A DNA stretch of 64,000 nucleotides from Candidatus Woesearchaeota archaeon (lineage in GTDB: Archaea > Nanobdellota > Nanobdellia > Woesearchaeales > GW2011-AR9): NCBI GenBank assembly GCA_945861715.1, contig CAMAVK010000001.1, positions 62,001 through 126,000 of the forward strand. Direction: 5' to 3'. The position numbers and the translations under genes are program-made. This document shows, piece by piece, positions 43,586-52,188 of this stretch. Within the stretch, counting starts at the first letter, position 1. Each line of letters begins with the position of its first letter. A model generated the notes under the pieces. That model had not been told where the DNA came from. It ran no database searches and saw only the letters and a program-made list of their open reading frames with translations.

Positions 43586-43622
43586 CAATCGCTGCAAGCT
43601 ACGTCTCAACGTGGCTTACTGG
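43586..43622 (-). other. Predicted tRNA-Pro intron 3 (T-loop, 59/60)
   Basis: About 37 nt. Removal restores the loop TTCGAAT between perfectly paired T-stem strands. Exon TTCG and intron CGAT pair at three of four positions, matching the pattern in the tRNA-Trp T-loop intron. Confidence 0.75.
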
Positions 43623-43643
43623 TTCGAACCGGGGTTCAATGGT

Positions 43644-43662
43644 TTTTTTGAGTCACTCATCA
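43644..43662 (-). other. Predicted tRNA-Pro intron 2 (anticodon loop, 37/38)
   Basis: About 19 nt, beginning TGATGAG and ending in an A-run. Exon TTTG (positions 32-35) pairs perfectly with CAAA near the intron's 3' end, giving a bulge-helix-bulge. The A-run leaves the 3' cut uncertain by 1 nt. Confidence 0.75.
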
Positions 43663-43678
43663 CCCAAACCATTAGTGA

Positions 43679-43709
43679 TAGGTACCTACAAGTAAAAATT
43701 ATTTACTCA
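43679..43709 (-). other. Predicted tRNA-Pro intron 1 (D-loop)
   Basis: About 31 nt inserted between positions 21 and 22 (or 20 and 21, as TA occurs at both ends). Removal joins the normal D-loop AGCCTGGTA to the D-stem strand TCAC. Confidence 0.7.
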
Positions 43710-43917
43710 TACCAGGCTACACTACAGCCCCAAGGGTACTTTTAAACTAAGACATCAAACTGAGAGCTATTTAAAAGGTTTATGGTAGTTTGGGAGTATG
43801 AGTTGGGAGTAACATAACCACTAGAAAAAGGCACAAAAATAGGATAAATACTGTTCAACAATCTATTTAGACCACCAAGATAAACTTATAATAATATAAT
43901 AAGCTTGAAATATACCC

Positions 43918-44322
43918 ATGATAGCCAGCATCGACTCTCAAAAAGACATAGAAATATTTCTCACCGCAAAAGAATTACTTCTCCTCAAAACACAAACTCT
44001 TGAAGGCACAATCATCAGAATAGAACAACCCAAAATCCAAACTCCACTCCACCTATCATTTAATGAAAAAAGAAGTTATGAACTAGGAACAGGTATAGGT
44101 TTTGACATTTCAAAGTATCACAACCCTAATTTTATCCTAGAATCATTCATATGCATCCAATTATATGAAGATCTAAGAACCACTGGACAAACAAGCACCC
44201 GACACCAACTCCGCGATGGATCAAAAATAAACCTATACACCATAGACACTATCACCAGCCTCACAAAAATACACTACGAAAATCTGCAATTTTACGTAGA
44301 AAATAAAAATCTCCTTACTTAA
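43918..44322 (+). CDS. Hypothetical protein (134 aa)
   Basis: Not recognised. Begins MIASIDSQKDIEIFLTAKEL, contains SYELGTGIGFDISKYHN, and reads as a small alpha/beta soluble protein without Cys pairs. An AT-rich TATA-like tract lies upstream (ATAATATAATAAGC). It converges with the large phosphoesterase gene. Confidence 0.6.
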   Translation: MIASIDSQKDIEIFLTAKELLLLKTQTLEGTIIRIEQPKIQTPLHLSFNEKRSYELGTGIGFDISKYHNPNFILESFICIQLYEDLRTTGQTSTRHQLRDGSKINLYTIDTITSLTKIHYENLQFYVENKNLLT

Positions 44323-44374
44323 GAAATAAAATCATCAATTATAAAATAACAAAAACAACAAAGAAAAATAAAAT

Positions 44375-46783
44375 TTACTGTGGAGAAAACATAACTCTAT
44401 TCACTGTCTCCTCTAAATGAGCTTTTGCAATTCTCTCAAGATACGGAGCAGGAATCGTCTTCTCAAAAAGATGCCCAGAGCCAAACGGAATAAACAAATG
44501 GGCCGCCTGAGTTCGAGGAGGACTAGCTGCATAATACTTCTCGGTTGGTGTTGTACCCTGTAACGTTGCAAGACGATATGCTATGCCAAAATCATTAGCT
44601 CCTCGAGAATACGTCTTCACATATGTCTCATGTGTATGACCAGCAAGTGCCAAATCCGCATTTACCGCTCGTCCAGCACCAACCAACCCACTTGACTTAC
44701 TTCCTTTTGGATCATGTTGAATTAACAAATTAACCGGCCCAAATGCCACCTCCCCATCAACAGTTCTACCATATTCAGGAATCTGAAGAATTCGAGCGGA
44801 ACTATATCCACCTACCCCCACTCGCGACATATTAAGATTACTCTCTTTACCTACTTCATACACTCCTACCCCTCGACTATGAAGACGCTGAACAAAAAAA
44901 TCACTTTCTCGCAAACCTAAATCAACTAAAACTCCATCAGCATGATTGCCAGGAACACTCAAATGTAAAAATTGCAACAAACTATGAGCCATTGATACAT
45001 GAAAAAAAGAATCATAATAATCAGCAACCCGACTCAATATCACTTGCATATCTTCAACACTCCCGCTCTTGGAGTCTGATGTTACTGAATGTAACAATTT
45101 CAAAAAATCAGCCGGGTTACCACCTTTCATGCACTCCGTGATACGGTCAATATTATCATACATCAGCTGCATAGGATCAGTACGAAAATGATACCTATGA
45201 TTCCATTTTTTACTGTTCGCTTCTCCAGTATCACCTCCACTGATATAACCCGCCCCAAGATACCCAACTCCCCCAACCATCAAAGCATGAGTTGCAAAAA
45301 AAGAATGTACTTGAATCCCAGCCCTACGAACTGAAATATTTTCTTCAGGTGATCCAATATGTTCATCTGAAGTTGAAAAAATTAATGCTCTCTTCTGAGC
45401 ACCACCGTATTCCCCGCAAGAAAAATTCTCTGATTTAATAGTATTATATGAAACCCACTCAGTACTAATTAAACCTGCCTTATCCTTACCAATAATGGTA
45501 ATTCCACTCACACCACCTGAAAGTAATCGATCAACAGCAGCAATCTTGCGTGTACCAACCGCCTTACCACCACTTAATCGAACCCCCCTTTGCCCGCGAG
45601 CAAACTCACTAACATTTTCTTGATCTTCAAAGGGCAATGCAAAAACCACATTAATATGATCTTGCCCAATAATTGGACTACTGGAACCTTGATTTTGAAA
45701 ATTAGTTTCGGACACAACATCATGCAATTTCTGTAGTTGTTTATACCCACAACCATGATGCCCTGACTCAACCACAACATCAACTCCTCGCCCCCGAGCA
45801 TCACGAAGACTATCTAGATGATGACCTATATATCGTTCATCAAGATTTGAACAAACAGACCAAGTACGTGAAGAATTATGAGAAAAATGAAGTACTAGAT
45901 CAGAAAACTCAATTCGCCCCGGAGCTCGAAGTAACACGACCCCGTATTGATCACATAGTTGCTGTATACGAATATAAACATCTTGAAGAATTTCCCTTGT
46001 ATAAAGTTGATGTGCAGGACGAACTTTTTTCTCTCGAAATAAACTTTTCTTGGTATACTCTTCGCTAATGCTAGAATCGATATTACTCAACCGCTGTTCC
46101 AAATTACTAACTCTGTCTTGCCCAGTATCGCTTGTAGATACAAACTCACCCTCCATTCTATCGCCTTCCTTTTTTCCATCGCGTCGTAAAGACGCCAACT
46201 CATCGCGATATGTCGTACGTTTATTCTTAAGATGATTAATTTCTAAATCAATATTTTGAACTTTCCGTAAGAGTGCTTCATTAAGCATAGCAGAAAGAGT
46301 AAACTGAAAGTCATCAGTATCTACATTGAAATAAATTGGAACCGTAGAAAACTGTTCTCGTAATTCCTTAAATTTCTCACCAAGTAACTCTAATTGAGTT
46401 GAAAACATATGTTCATACTGTTCACTATTTTTAATCGTACGCGACACTAAATCACACACAGAATTACTTTTTTCCCAATATGACAACTGATCATTCAAAT
46501 ATTCTGGCCTATCAAGTCGAGTTAATGCACCATCCACAATTATCCCAGAAAGATCAGGATCACTTTTCATCATAGAAAGCAATGAAGAATATGCCTGAGG
46601 GTTAAAATACAATGTATCATACCCAACCTCACTTAGTACATACACCCGATCAGTATGGGTAGTAAGATTACCAAGTAATGTATCCAGTGTTGATGATGAT
46701 TTAACACCAACATCCACCTCGCACTTATTATCAACTATTATTGGAACAACATTAAAATTATCAACTATTTTCTTCTTGACCAA
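44375..46783 (-). CDS. Large calcineurin-like metallophosphoesterase (802 aa)
   Basis: Starts with TTG at 46783, fixed by a strong GGAGGTGA 8 nt upstream. The N-terminal ~140 residues are mixed alpha/beta (for example LSGIIVDGALTRLDRPEYLN). A coiled coil follows (about 180-250). The C-terminal half holds metallophosphoesterase motifs, VPGNHADG (near 615, the GNH motif) and ADLALAGHTHE (near 740, the GHxH motif). The preceding part has VVVESGHHGCGYKQL. Size and coiled coil are unusual for the family. The AAA+ ATPase gene lies 82 bp upstream on the same strand. Substrate unknown. Confidence 0.7.
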   Translation of the reverse strand: MVKKKIVDNFNVVPIIVDNKCEVDVGVKSSSTLDTLLGNLTTHTDRVYVLSEVGYDTLYFNPQAYSSLLSMMKSDPDLSGIIVDGALTRLDRPEYLNDQLSYWEKSNSVCDLVSRTIKNSEQYEHMFSTQLELLGEKFKELREQFSTVPIYFNVDTDDFQFTLSAMLNEALLRKVQNIDLEINHLKNKRTTYRDELASLRRDGKKEGDRMEGEFVSTSDTGQDRVSNLEQRLSNIDSSISEEYTKKSLFREKKVRPAHQLYTREILQDVYIRIQQLCDQYGVVLLRAPGRIEFSDLVLHFSHNSSRTWSVCSNLDERYIGHHLDSLRDARGRGVDVVVESGHHGCGYKQLQKLHDVVSETNFQNQGSSSPIIGQDHINVVFALPFEDQENVSEFARGQRGVRLSGGKAVGTRKIAAVDRLLSGGVSGITIIGKDKAGLISTEWVSYNTIKSENFSCGEYGGAQKRALIFSTSDEHIGSPEENISVRRAGIQVHSFFATHALMVGGVGYLGAGYISGGDTGEANSKKWNHRYHFRTDPMQLMYDNIDRITECMKGGNPADFLKLLHSVTSDSKSGSVEDMQVILSRVADYYDSFFHVSMAHSLLQFLHLSVPGNHADGVLVDLGLRESDFFVQRLHSRGVGVYEVGKESNLNMSRVGVGGYSSARILQIPEYGRTVDGEVAFGPVNLLIQHDPKGSKSSGLVGAGRAVNADLALAGHTHETYVKTYSRGANDFGIAYRLATLQGTTPTEKYYAASPPRTQAAHLFIPFGSGHLFEKTIPAPYLERIAKAHLEETVNRVMFSPQ

Positions 46784-46865
46784 TTTAACTCACCTCCATA
46801 AAAACCGACACTTTAAAACAAAAAATTGAAAACAACTAATTGTCACAACAAAAATCAAAATTTAC

Positions 46866-48137
46866 TTAGAGTAGCCCTATCTTCCTTTTTTTAACTCCAC
46901 CCCGATCACCAAAGTATGAATTTCCAGCTTCCCACACCATCCTTGAATTTATGAACACACCTCCTTGTACCAAAAGATTCTCACGCACTTGTTCTAAAAT
47001 CCTATTCACATCCGACCCACTCGAATCAAAAGAATGCATTTGTTGTGCTAAAGAAGGATAATCAATATCCACAAACAGTGGGGTACATTTTCGATTAGCA
47101 CTAAGAGCATGAATTTCTCTCTTCTTTTCTATACTACAAATTTGTTTTTCAAGAATATCCAACAACCCCATCTCGTTAGGTAATGGGACACATATTGTTC
47201 GCTTAAATCGTCGTAAAGCAGCTGGGTCTAAATCATCATACCTATTAGTTGCAGCAACGATAACGGTTCCATTGTAGCGTGACAGAACTTCAGTTTCTTG
47301 AAGCCAAACATTAAGAACCCGATCCATAGTTGGCGTACTATCCCTCCCCCGAGCTCGTAAAAGTGAATCAGCCTCATCTAAAAAAAGCACAACCCGCAAC
47401 TTATCTTTCTCATAAATTTCTCGACACTGAGTAAATACTTTCTGCAGATTTTGTTCTGTCTCACCAAGCCACTTGCTCACTATTTCAGGAATATTAATTT
47501 TGATAAATGCATACCCTAATTCGGAAGCAATTGCTTCGCCAATCATCGTTTTGCCACAACCCGGCGGACCATGCATAAGAAGACTGTAATGTGGCTCCAT
47601 CCCCAATTCAAGATATTTTTCCGGATGTTTTGCAAAATATGCAAATCGCTCTAACTCAATAACTAAACCCTGCAATCCCCCAATTTCTTCAAACTTGACA
47701 ATAGGATGATGACTTTTCCCTTGAGGAGCACCAGCTCTTGTTTTTTCTTTCTCCTCAAATGATTTTATCTTTTCTTCATACCCGGAAATTTTTTCTTTTT
47801 GCTGTTTATGTAACTCATTATGTTTCTTAAGTGTAAACTCATATAATTTCAACTGTTTATGTTGAGTATGAACTAAACTAAGCATCTCCTCTAATTGGGA
47901 AGAAAGAGCTGAGTTAGCTTGATGATTAGCATCATAATGTGTCTTCAAAGTTTGGTAATCAACTTGTAATGTAGTATGGTCCTTTTCAAGATTATTATAG
48001 ACATCTCTCCAACCATCAAGGACATCATTTAAATGTGTAATTTCAGTACGAAGTGAGGTGTTATGAGAGCTAATCTCAGTATACAAACGTTCTAATCGAG
48101 TATAATCTTCCTTAGCAACTAATTGTTTAAATTCCAT
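46866..48137 (-). CDS. AAA+ ATPase with long N-terminal coiled coil
   Basis: 423 residues from the ATG at 48137, with GGGAGG 10 nt upstream (a longer frame to 48176 overlaps this site). Residues about 1-140 form a coiled coil (HTTLQVDYQTLKTHYDANHQ). The single AAA module has GPPGCGKTMIGEAIASELG, the Walker B VVLFLDEADSLLRARG, and sensor-1 VIVAATNRYDDLDPAALRRF. The layout, coiled coil then one AAA ring, resembles proteasome-activating ATPases (PAN) and ARC, but the C-terminal HbYX motif is absent (ends KKRKIGLL). Possibly an unfoldase tied to the adjacent protease or phosphoesterase. Confidence 0.85.
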   Translation of the reverse strand: MEFKQLVAKEDYTRLERLYTEISSHNTSLRTEITHLNDVLDGWRDVYNNLEKDHTTLQVDYQTLKTHYDANHQANSALSSQLEEMLSLVHTQHKQLKLYEFTLKKHNELHKQQKEKISGYEEKIKSFEEKEKTRAGAPQGKSHHPIVKFEEIGGLQGLVIELERFAYFAKHPEKYLELGMEPHYSLLMHGPPGCGKTMIGEAIASELGYAFIKINIPEIVSKWLGETEQNLQKVFTQCREIYEKDKLRVVLFLDEADSLLRARGRDSTPTMDRVLNVWLQETEVLSRYNGTVIVAATNRYDDLDPAALRRFKRTICVPLPNEMGLLDILEKQICSIEKKREIHALSANRKCTPLFVDIDYPSLAQQMHSFDSSGSDVNRILEQVRENLLVQGGVFINSRMVWEAGNSYFGDRGGVKKRKIGLL

Positions 48138-48230
48138 CACATAAGCCTCCCTTTCTTTCCAAAAAAAAATTACCACCCGAAATCAACAAGCCAAACTCCT
48201 CCAATCTGATTACAAAAATAATACCAAAAA

Positions 48231-48998
48231 TCAAATCGAACGAGATTGGGTATATTTCTCCCAAAACGGAATCAACGTATGGACTGCTTGAATAACACCG
48301 AACTCCTTACAACCCAAATAAAATTCCTGAGCTAAACATGCCTTTACTTGACCAACAAGGGCATAGGTTCCATCACCTAGTGGACTAATAGCCATCCCAC
48401 CACTATTTCCAAAATTGACATTAATATCAAGAAGATACGAATCAGCGTATGTATTGGCAATTATTCCTTTTGTTATCCATCGATCAATACCCATGGGATA
48501 GCCAACAATGAATGCCTCATCCCCTGCCCGAAAAGAAAAATTACCACCAACTCTCAAATTTGCAGCGAGTGAAAGTTTTTGAGGTGCAAAAAAAATACTC
48601 GTATCAAGACTATCATCCTGGGCAAAAACCGTCAATACGACATCATCAGCAACATTGTTATCCGACCGACTTTCAACAATAGAATAGGTTACATTAGTTG
48701 ACCCAACTCCCGCATCAACAACATGTGCACTCGTAGTAACCAAAGTACCTTCCTCAAAATACGACAAAGAAAACCCAGACCCATAACCTACAAATGGAAC
48801 ACCTTCTTTATTTAGTCCCGCTACACGAATACAATGCACGCTATCAATAATCTGTTCTAGAGGTGTTTTATGACCAGATGCACGTTCCACAGATGAATGA
48901 CTATACTTACTATCTTGTAGAGGATAAGGTAAAGAACAGCAGGACGACCCTACAACAAGGAACCCGCTAAGACCCAACATTTTTATCTCATCTAACAT
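48231..48998 (-). CDS. Trypsin-like (S1/HtrA-type) serine protease, probably exported
   Basis: 255 residues from ATG 48998 (GGTGAT just upstream; the TTG at 49013 precedes it). The hydrophobic N-terminus contains CC (VVGSSCCSLP), a poor lipobox match. The triad is visible: His in TLVTTSAHVVDAG, Asp in DSLDTSIFFA, Ser in NFGNSGGMAI. No PDZ domain follows, so it is not a full HtrA. It is upstream of the AAA+ ATPase on the same strand with a gap of 93 bp. Confidence 0.82.
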   Translation of the reverse strand: MLDEIKMLGLSGFLVVGSSCCSLPYPLQDSKYSHSSVERASGHKTPLEQIIDSVHCIRVAGLNKEGVPFVGYGSGFSLSYFEEGTLVTTSAHVVDAGVGSTNVTYSIVESRSDNNVADDVVLTVFAQDDSLDTSIFFAPQKLSLAANLRVGGNFSFRAGDEAFIVGYPMGIDRWITKGIIANTYADSYLLDINVNFGNSGGMAISPLGDGTYALVGQVKACLAQEFYLGCKEFGVIQAVHTLIPFWEKYTQSRSI

Positions 48999-49143
48999 AG
49001 TATCACCTATCAATTATCAAAATCAAACAGCAAGGTAATAGAGAGTCTCATCTAAACCAATAAATAGAGAGAAAAATCACTAAAAAACTCTGTGTTATCT
49101 CTATTATAATCCTCTATTACCCCGTGGAATCAATAACCCGCAC

Positions 49144-49356
49144 TTACGTATCGAAATCATCCTTTGAAAGCACATGATAATCCAACATTCCCATGTCTGC
49201 ATGTTCATCTTTCGCATGAGATTGTAAATTCTCCTTGCTCTCAAAGTCGACGTAATCAATGCAATGATTGCAGACCCATACAAATTTTCGTTTAGCCATG
49301 TCGTAATTGGCCACTATAGAATTCGCCTTTTTGCCGTCGGTTTCTCCCAGGCTCAT
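49144..49356 (-). CDS. Small zinc-finger protein
   Basis: 70 residues, or 51 if started at the internal ATG (49299, MAKRKFVWVCNHC). It contains a classical-like zinc finger, CNHC-x14-H-x4-H (VCNHCIDYVDFESKENLQSH then AKDEH). The first ~19 residues are encoded by a DNA segment that recurs at 49561-49606, so they may be leader rather than protein. Possibly nucleic-acid binding. Nothing in the 130 bp towards the protease gene. Confidence 0.6.
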   Translation of the reverse strand: MSLGETDGKKANSIVANYDMAKRKFVWVCNHCIDYVDFESKENLQSHAKDEHADMGMLDYHVLSKDDFDT

Positions 49357-49378
49357 CTATGCTTGGGCGCGAAGTTCC
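49328..49378 (-). repeat. Duplicated segment, copy A
   Basis: Shares 19 identical bases (TGGGAGAAACCGACGGCAA on the minus strand) and a further 18 with few changes with copy B at 49561-49606. Its upstream part is near-palindromic (CCCAAGC-N8-GCCTGGG). Confidence 0.75.
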
Positions 49379-49387
49379 ATGATGGTT

Positions 49388-49560
49388 TTAGGGATCACCT
49401 CTCAATTGTTGTACTCTACGCTCAATACTTTGTCCTATACCATATTTTATATTTTGTTTCCTACTACAATCTAAACTGACGAATATACCACGAGAACGAG
49501 CAAAATTCAAGAAAGCCTCACGATTTTCGAAATGATTATAAACACAAAAACCTTTTAACT
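49388..49560 (-). pseudogene. Decayed copy of the zinc-finger gene (tentative)
   Basis: Directly after repeat copy B the minus strand encodes GFCVYNHFENREAFLNFARS, which aligns weakly with the zinc-finger region of the 49144 gene (NH.., FESKENLQSHAKDE) but has lost the Cys/His ligands. In the frame homologous to the start (MRLGETDGKKVK) it stops after 17 residues, so a frameshift separates the two parts. The open frame through 49759 has no plausible start signal. Low confidence. Confidence 0.35.
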
Positions 49561-49606
49561 TTCTTGCCGTCGGTTTCTCCCAAGCGCATCCGTGCTTGGG
49601 GGTTCC
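49561..49606 (-). repeat. Duplicated segment, copy B
   Basis: See copy A. Here the palindrome is perfect (CCCAAGC-N8-GCTTGGG on the minus strand), so the hairpin is better preserved than in copy A. Confidence 0.75.
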
Positions 49607-49806
49607 GGCCCTTCTAGAAACCGTATTAAACCAACGACAAATATCTAACACATCACACCTCCTTCTCCACAACAAAAGTAAAAGAACACCTTTTTCATAT
49701 CCCTGATATGGATAGAAATTGATATATAACTTAGCTCCGTATTGTATGTAAATACACAATAAATATATAGCAAGATATTATTTTCTATAATAATCCACAT
49801 ATAAAC

Positions 49807-50709
49807 ATGAAAGCCCGCAAACTACAAATTGTTGGAAAACGATCTTATACTATCACCTTACCAAAATCATGGGTAAGTGACAATAAACTCAGCGCACATG
49901 ATAGTATAATTATTGAACGTACTGCGAACAACGAACTTTTAATCAAAGCAGGTAAAGATTTTCTTCCAAAAGGAACCAAAGTCACTGCACAAAAAGAAGA
50001 CATCAAAGGAATGGAGAGATTCCTTCGTTTCTGCTACATGAAAAACATTGACACTGTTACTATCTATGCAAAACATTTTGATCCAGCAAACGTACGAGAA
50101 ATAAAACAAGCAATTAAGCACATCGATGGATACGGCGTAACGGGCGAAACTGCAACATCCATGGAGATATCTTTTCTCTACCATGATATAGATGTCCGTC
50201 TAGAACGGATCATAAGACGTATGCTCTATATGCTCACCGTCATGATGGAAAGCCTAAGAGTAAAAGACTACGAAACACTTGACGAAATCGAAGACACTGT
50301 CGACGGTCTCTACCTATTAGCAAAACGTGTGCTTCTGCGATGCATGAATTCCACAAAAGTTCGCGAGGACAATCAACTTCACAGCAATGAAAGCGTTTTA
50401 TTTTTATGGATATGTTTCAAAAAAATGGAAAACATTGCAGACACCCTACGCGATCTACGGCATGTAGGTATAACTCAAACAGAAGACACCTTTATACAAG
50501 CTCTCATTAAACTGCTTGAAAAAGCCTTCTATCGCCCAAGTATTAGTACTGAATTATTAGCTGAAGCAAAAGCTGTTCCTAAAAAAGGAATCACCCCTGA
50601 AAGAATGTGTCTCATCACCATTATCCACAAAGAAGCAATAGACATACTACACAACGTTGACCACATCCACCTAAACGACGTGTTCTTCTCAGACAAAAAA
50701 GAAGATTAG
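49807..50709 (+). CDS. AbrB-PhoU phosphate-uptake-type regulator
   Basis: 300 residues. The N-terminal SpoVT/AbrB DNA-binding domain (KLQIVGKRSYTITLPKSWV, residues 5-45) is joined to PhoU helical repeats (about 100-290). This combination is common in archaea, where it is annotated as a phosphate uptake regulator. No pst transporter genes are nearby, so the target is unknown. TATA-like TCCACATATAAAC directly precedes the ATG; a TATA at about 49768-49775 (TATATAGC) fits the start better. Confidence 0.85.
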   Translation: MKARKLQIVGKRSYTITLPKSWVSDNKLSAHDSIIIERTANNELLIKAGKDFLPKGTKVTAQKEDIKGMERFLRFCYMKNIDTVTIYAKHFDPANVREIKQAIKHIDGYGVTGETATSMEISFLYHDIDVRLERIIRRMLYMLTVMMESLRVKDYETLDEIEDTVDGLYLLAKRVLLRCMNSTKVREDNQLHSNESVLFLWICFKKMENIADTLRDLRHVGITQTEDTFIQALIKLLEKAFYRPSISTELLAEAKAVPKKGITPERMCLITIIHKEAIDILHNVDHIHLNDVFFSDKKED

Positions 50710-50750
50710 ATCACAAAAAAGTAAAAATCCAAACCAAAGCAAGCTGTAGG

Positions 50751-50810
50751 GTACAAGATATGAACATGCTCACGTTCATATCTGTGCAGAAAGCAACAGC
50801 TTTCTTGTAC
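50751..50810. repeat. Three-way-junction-like inverted repeat element
   Basis: The outer stem GTACAAG (50751-50757)/CTTGTAC (50804-50810) encloses AGATATGAAC/GTTCATATCT (50756-50765/50774-50783) and GAAAGC-AACA-GCTTTC (50789-50804). The plan matches 11757-11843, but the sequence does not. It lies between the PhoU and M16 genes. Confidence 0.6.
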
Positions 50811-50935
50811 AAGAAAGAAACAATTGGTTTTCGGTAAATAAAGACTTCAACTTTCTTCTATTTAGTCCATTTTCATTGACTTAGCACAAGATACTCCGTC
50901 ACAAAGGTTATAAAGGCAATTATATTCATTTTTCT

Positions 50936-52165
50936 ATGCAAAAAACTACTCTTGCAAACGGATTAGAAATAATTTATATCCCACAAAAAAGCACATCTGT
51001 CACTGTACAAATAATGGTTAAAATAGGAAGTGCAATAGAAAAACCAGAAGAACTTGGATTAGCACATTTTCTGGAACATATTCTCTTTGAAGGAACCCCA
51101 AAAAGGCCAAACAGCTTTCTAATAGCCAACGAAATAGAAAAAGTAGGAGGCGCATTCAACGCCTACACCACGCATGAAAGAACGTGTTATTATGCTAAAG
51201 TTCCTAAAAAACATTTCAAATCTACTCTGAATGTACTAAGTGACATCATCCAGCATCCCCTATTTCAAAAAGAATCAGTAGAGAAAGAGAAGAAAGTAGT
51301 GTTAAAAGAAATTGACATGGTTCACGATGACGCCCATAGTTTACAATGGATTGAACTACAAAAAGAACTTTACCCTAACTCAAAATCTCTTCATCCGACA
51401 TATGGAACCAAAAAAATTGTACAAAATCTTACCCCAAAGAAAATTGCCACCTTCTTCAAAACATACTATCACCCAAAAAACATAACTATTGCTATCGTTG
51501 GTGAAGTAAAAAATTGGAAAAAAGAAGTAGAGACCGTCTTTGAGACCGGGCACGGAATAATAAAAACAACTCCTCCATGTTCTCAGGTACCCCTCACAAA
51601 ATCATCAACCCGCAAAATAAGCAAAGATATGAGCAGTTGCCACATAGTACTCGGATTTAGAGCAGTAAAACGAAGCAACCCTGACAGTTACGTACTAGAT
51701 GTCATTGATGCGATTTTAGGACGTGGTCAAAGTGGAAAAATGTTCCAGCAGGTCCGAGGGGAGCACGGGCTTGCATATGAAGTAGGAACAAGTAATGTAT
51801 GTGACAAAGAATATGGATACTTCGCAGTCTACGCAGTGGTTGACCCATCCAAAAAAGAAAAAACAGAACAAGTTATTGTAGAAGTACTAAACACATTAAA
51901 TCAAGTAACCAAAAAAGAACTCTCAGAGGCCAAAACTTATTTAGAAGGTGAATATCTCCTGGATTTGGAAGATACGCAAAAAGTAGCAGACCAAATATTA
52001 TTCTGGGACCAAGTAGAATCATACACAAAAGCTGACGAATACGTAAAAAACATCAAACAAGTAACAATTCAAGATATCACGCGTGTCACAGCCAAGTATC
52101 TCCAAAAATACGCAAAAGTAGTAATAGAAAAAAAGAATAAAAAGAAAAAAGCCAAAAAAAAATAA
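50936..52165 (+). CDS. M16-family zinc metallopeptidase
   Basis: 409 residues. The inverted zinc motif HFLEH (H44, E47, H48) and the downstream Glu in KKVVLKEIDMVHDD mark an active M16 peptidase, followed by the second, inactive-type half (GLAYEVGTSNV). The Lys-rich tail (KNKKKKAKKK) is unusual. M16 proteins are common in bacteria and organelles but patchy in archaea, so transfer is likely. TATA GGTTATAAAGG about 28 nt upstream, leaderless. Confidence 0.92.
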   Translation: MQKTTLANGLEIIYIPQKSTSVTVQIMVKIGSAIEKPEELGLAHFLEHILFEGTPKRPNSFLIANEIEKVGGAFNAYTTHERTCYYAKVPKKHFKSTLNVLSDIIQHPLFQKESVEKEKKVVLKEIDMVHDDAHSLQWIELQKELYPNSKSLHPTYGTKKIVQNLTPKKIATFFKTYYHPKNITIAIVGEVKNWKKEVETVFETGHGIIKTTPPCSQVPLTKSSTRKISKDMSSCHIVLGFRAVKRSNPDSYVLDVIDAILGRGQSGKMFQQVRGEHGLAYEVGTSNVCDKEYGYFAVYAVVDPSKKEKTEQVIVEVLNTLNQVTKKELSEAKTYLEGEYLLDLEDTQKVADQILFWDQVESYTKADEYVKNIKQVTIQDITRVTAKYLQKYAKVVIEKKNKKKKAKKK

Positions 52166-52188
52166 TTAAACAGAAATAAAGGCAGTTT

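Larger units (their letters stand above)
43572..43731 (-). tRNA. tRNA-Pro(UGG) with three predicted introns
   Basis: On the minus strand, GGGGCTG (43731-43725) pairs with CAGCCCC (43579-43573); discriminator A at 43572. The D-stem GTGT (43722-43719) pairs with TCAC (43678-43675) at three of four positions. D-loop AGCCTGGTA. Anticodon stem AATGG/CCATT, loop TT-TGG-GA, anticodon TGG at 43666-43664 with G37 as expected for tRNA-Pro. T-stem CCCGG/CCGGG and loop TTCGAAT. Three insertions interrupt it, about 31, 19 and 37 nt. Without them the product is 73 nt. Intron borders may be off by 1-2 nt. Confidence 0.85.

Noticed and set aside
49561-49759. Upstream half of a 123-residue minus-strand ORF as part of a real gene
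   Set aside because: The ORF spans the repeat copy in a different frame from the intact paralogue and has no promoter or ribosome site.
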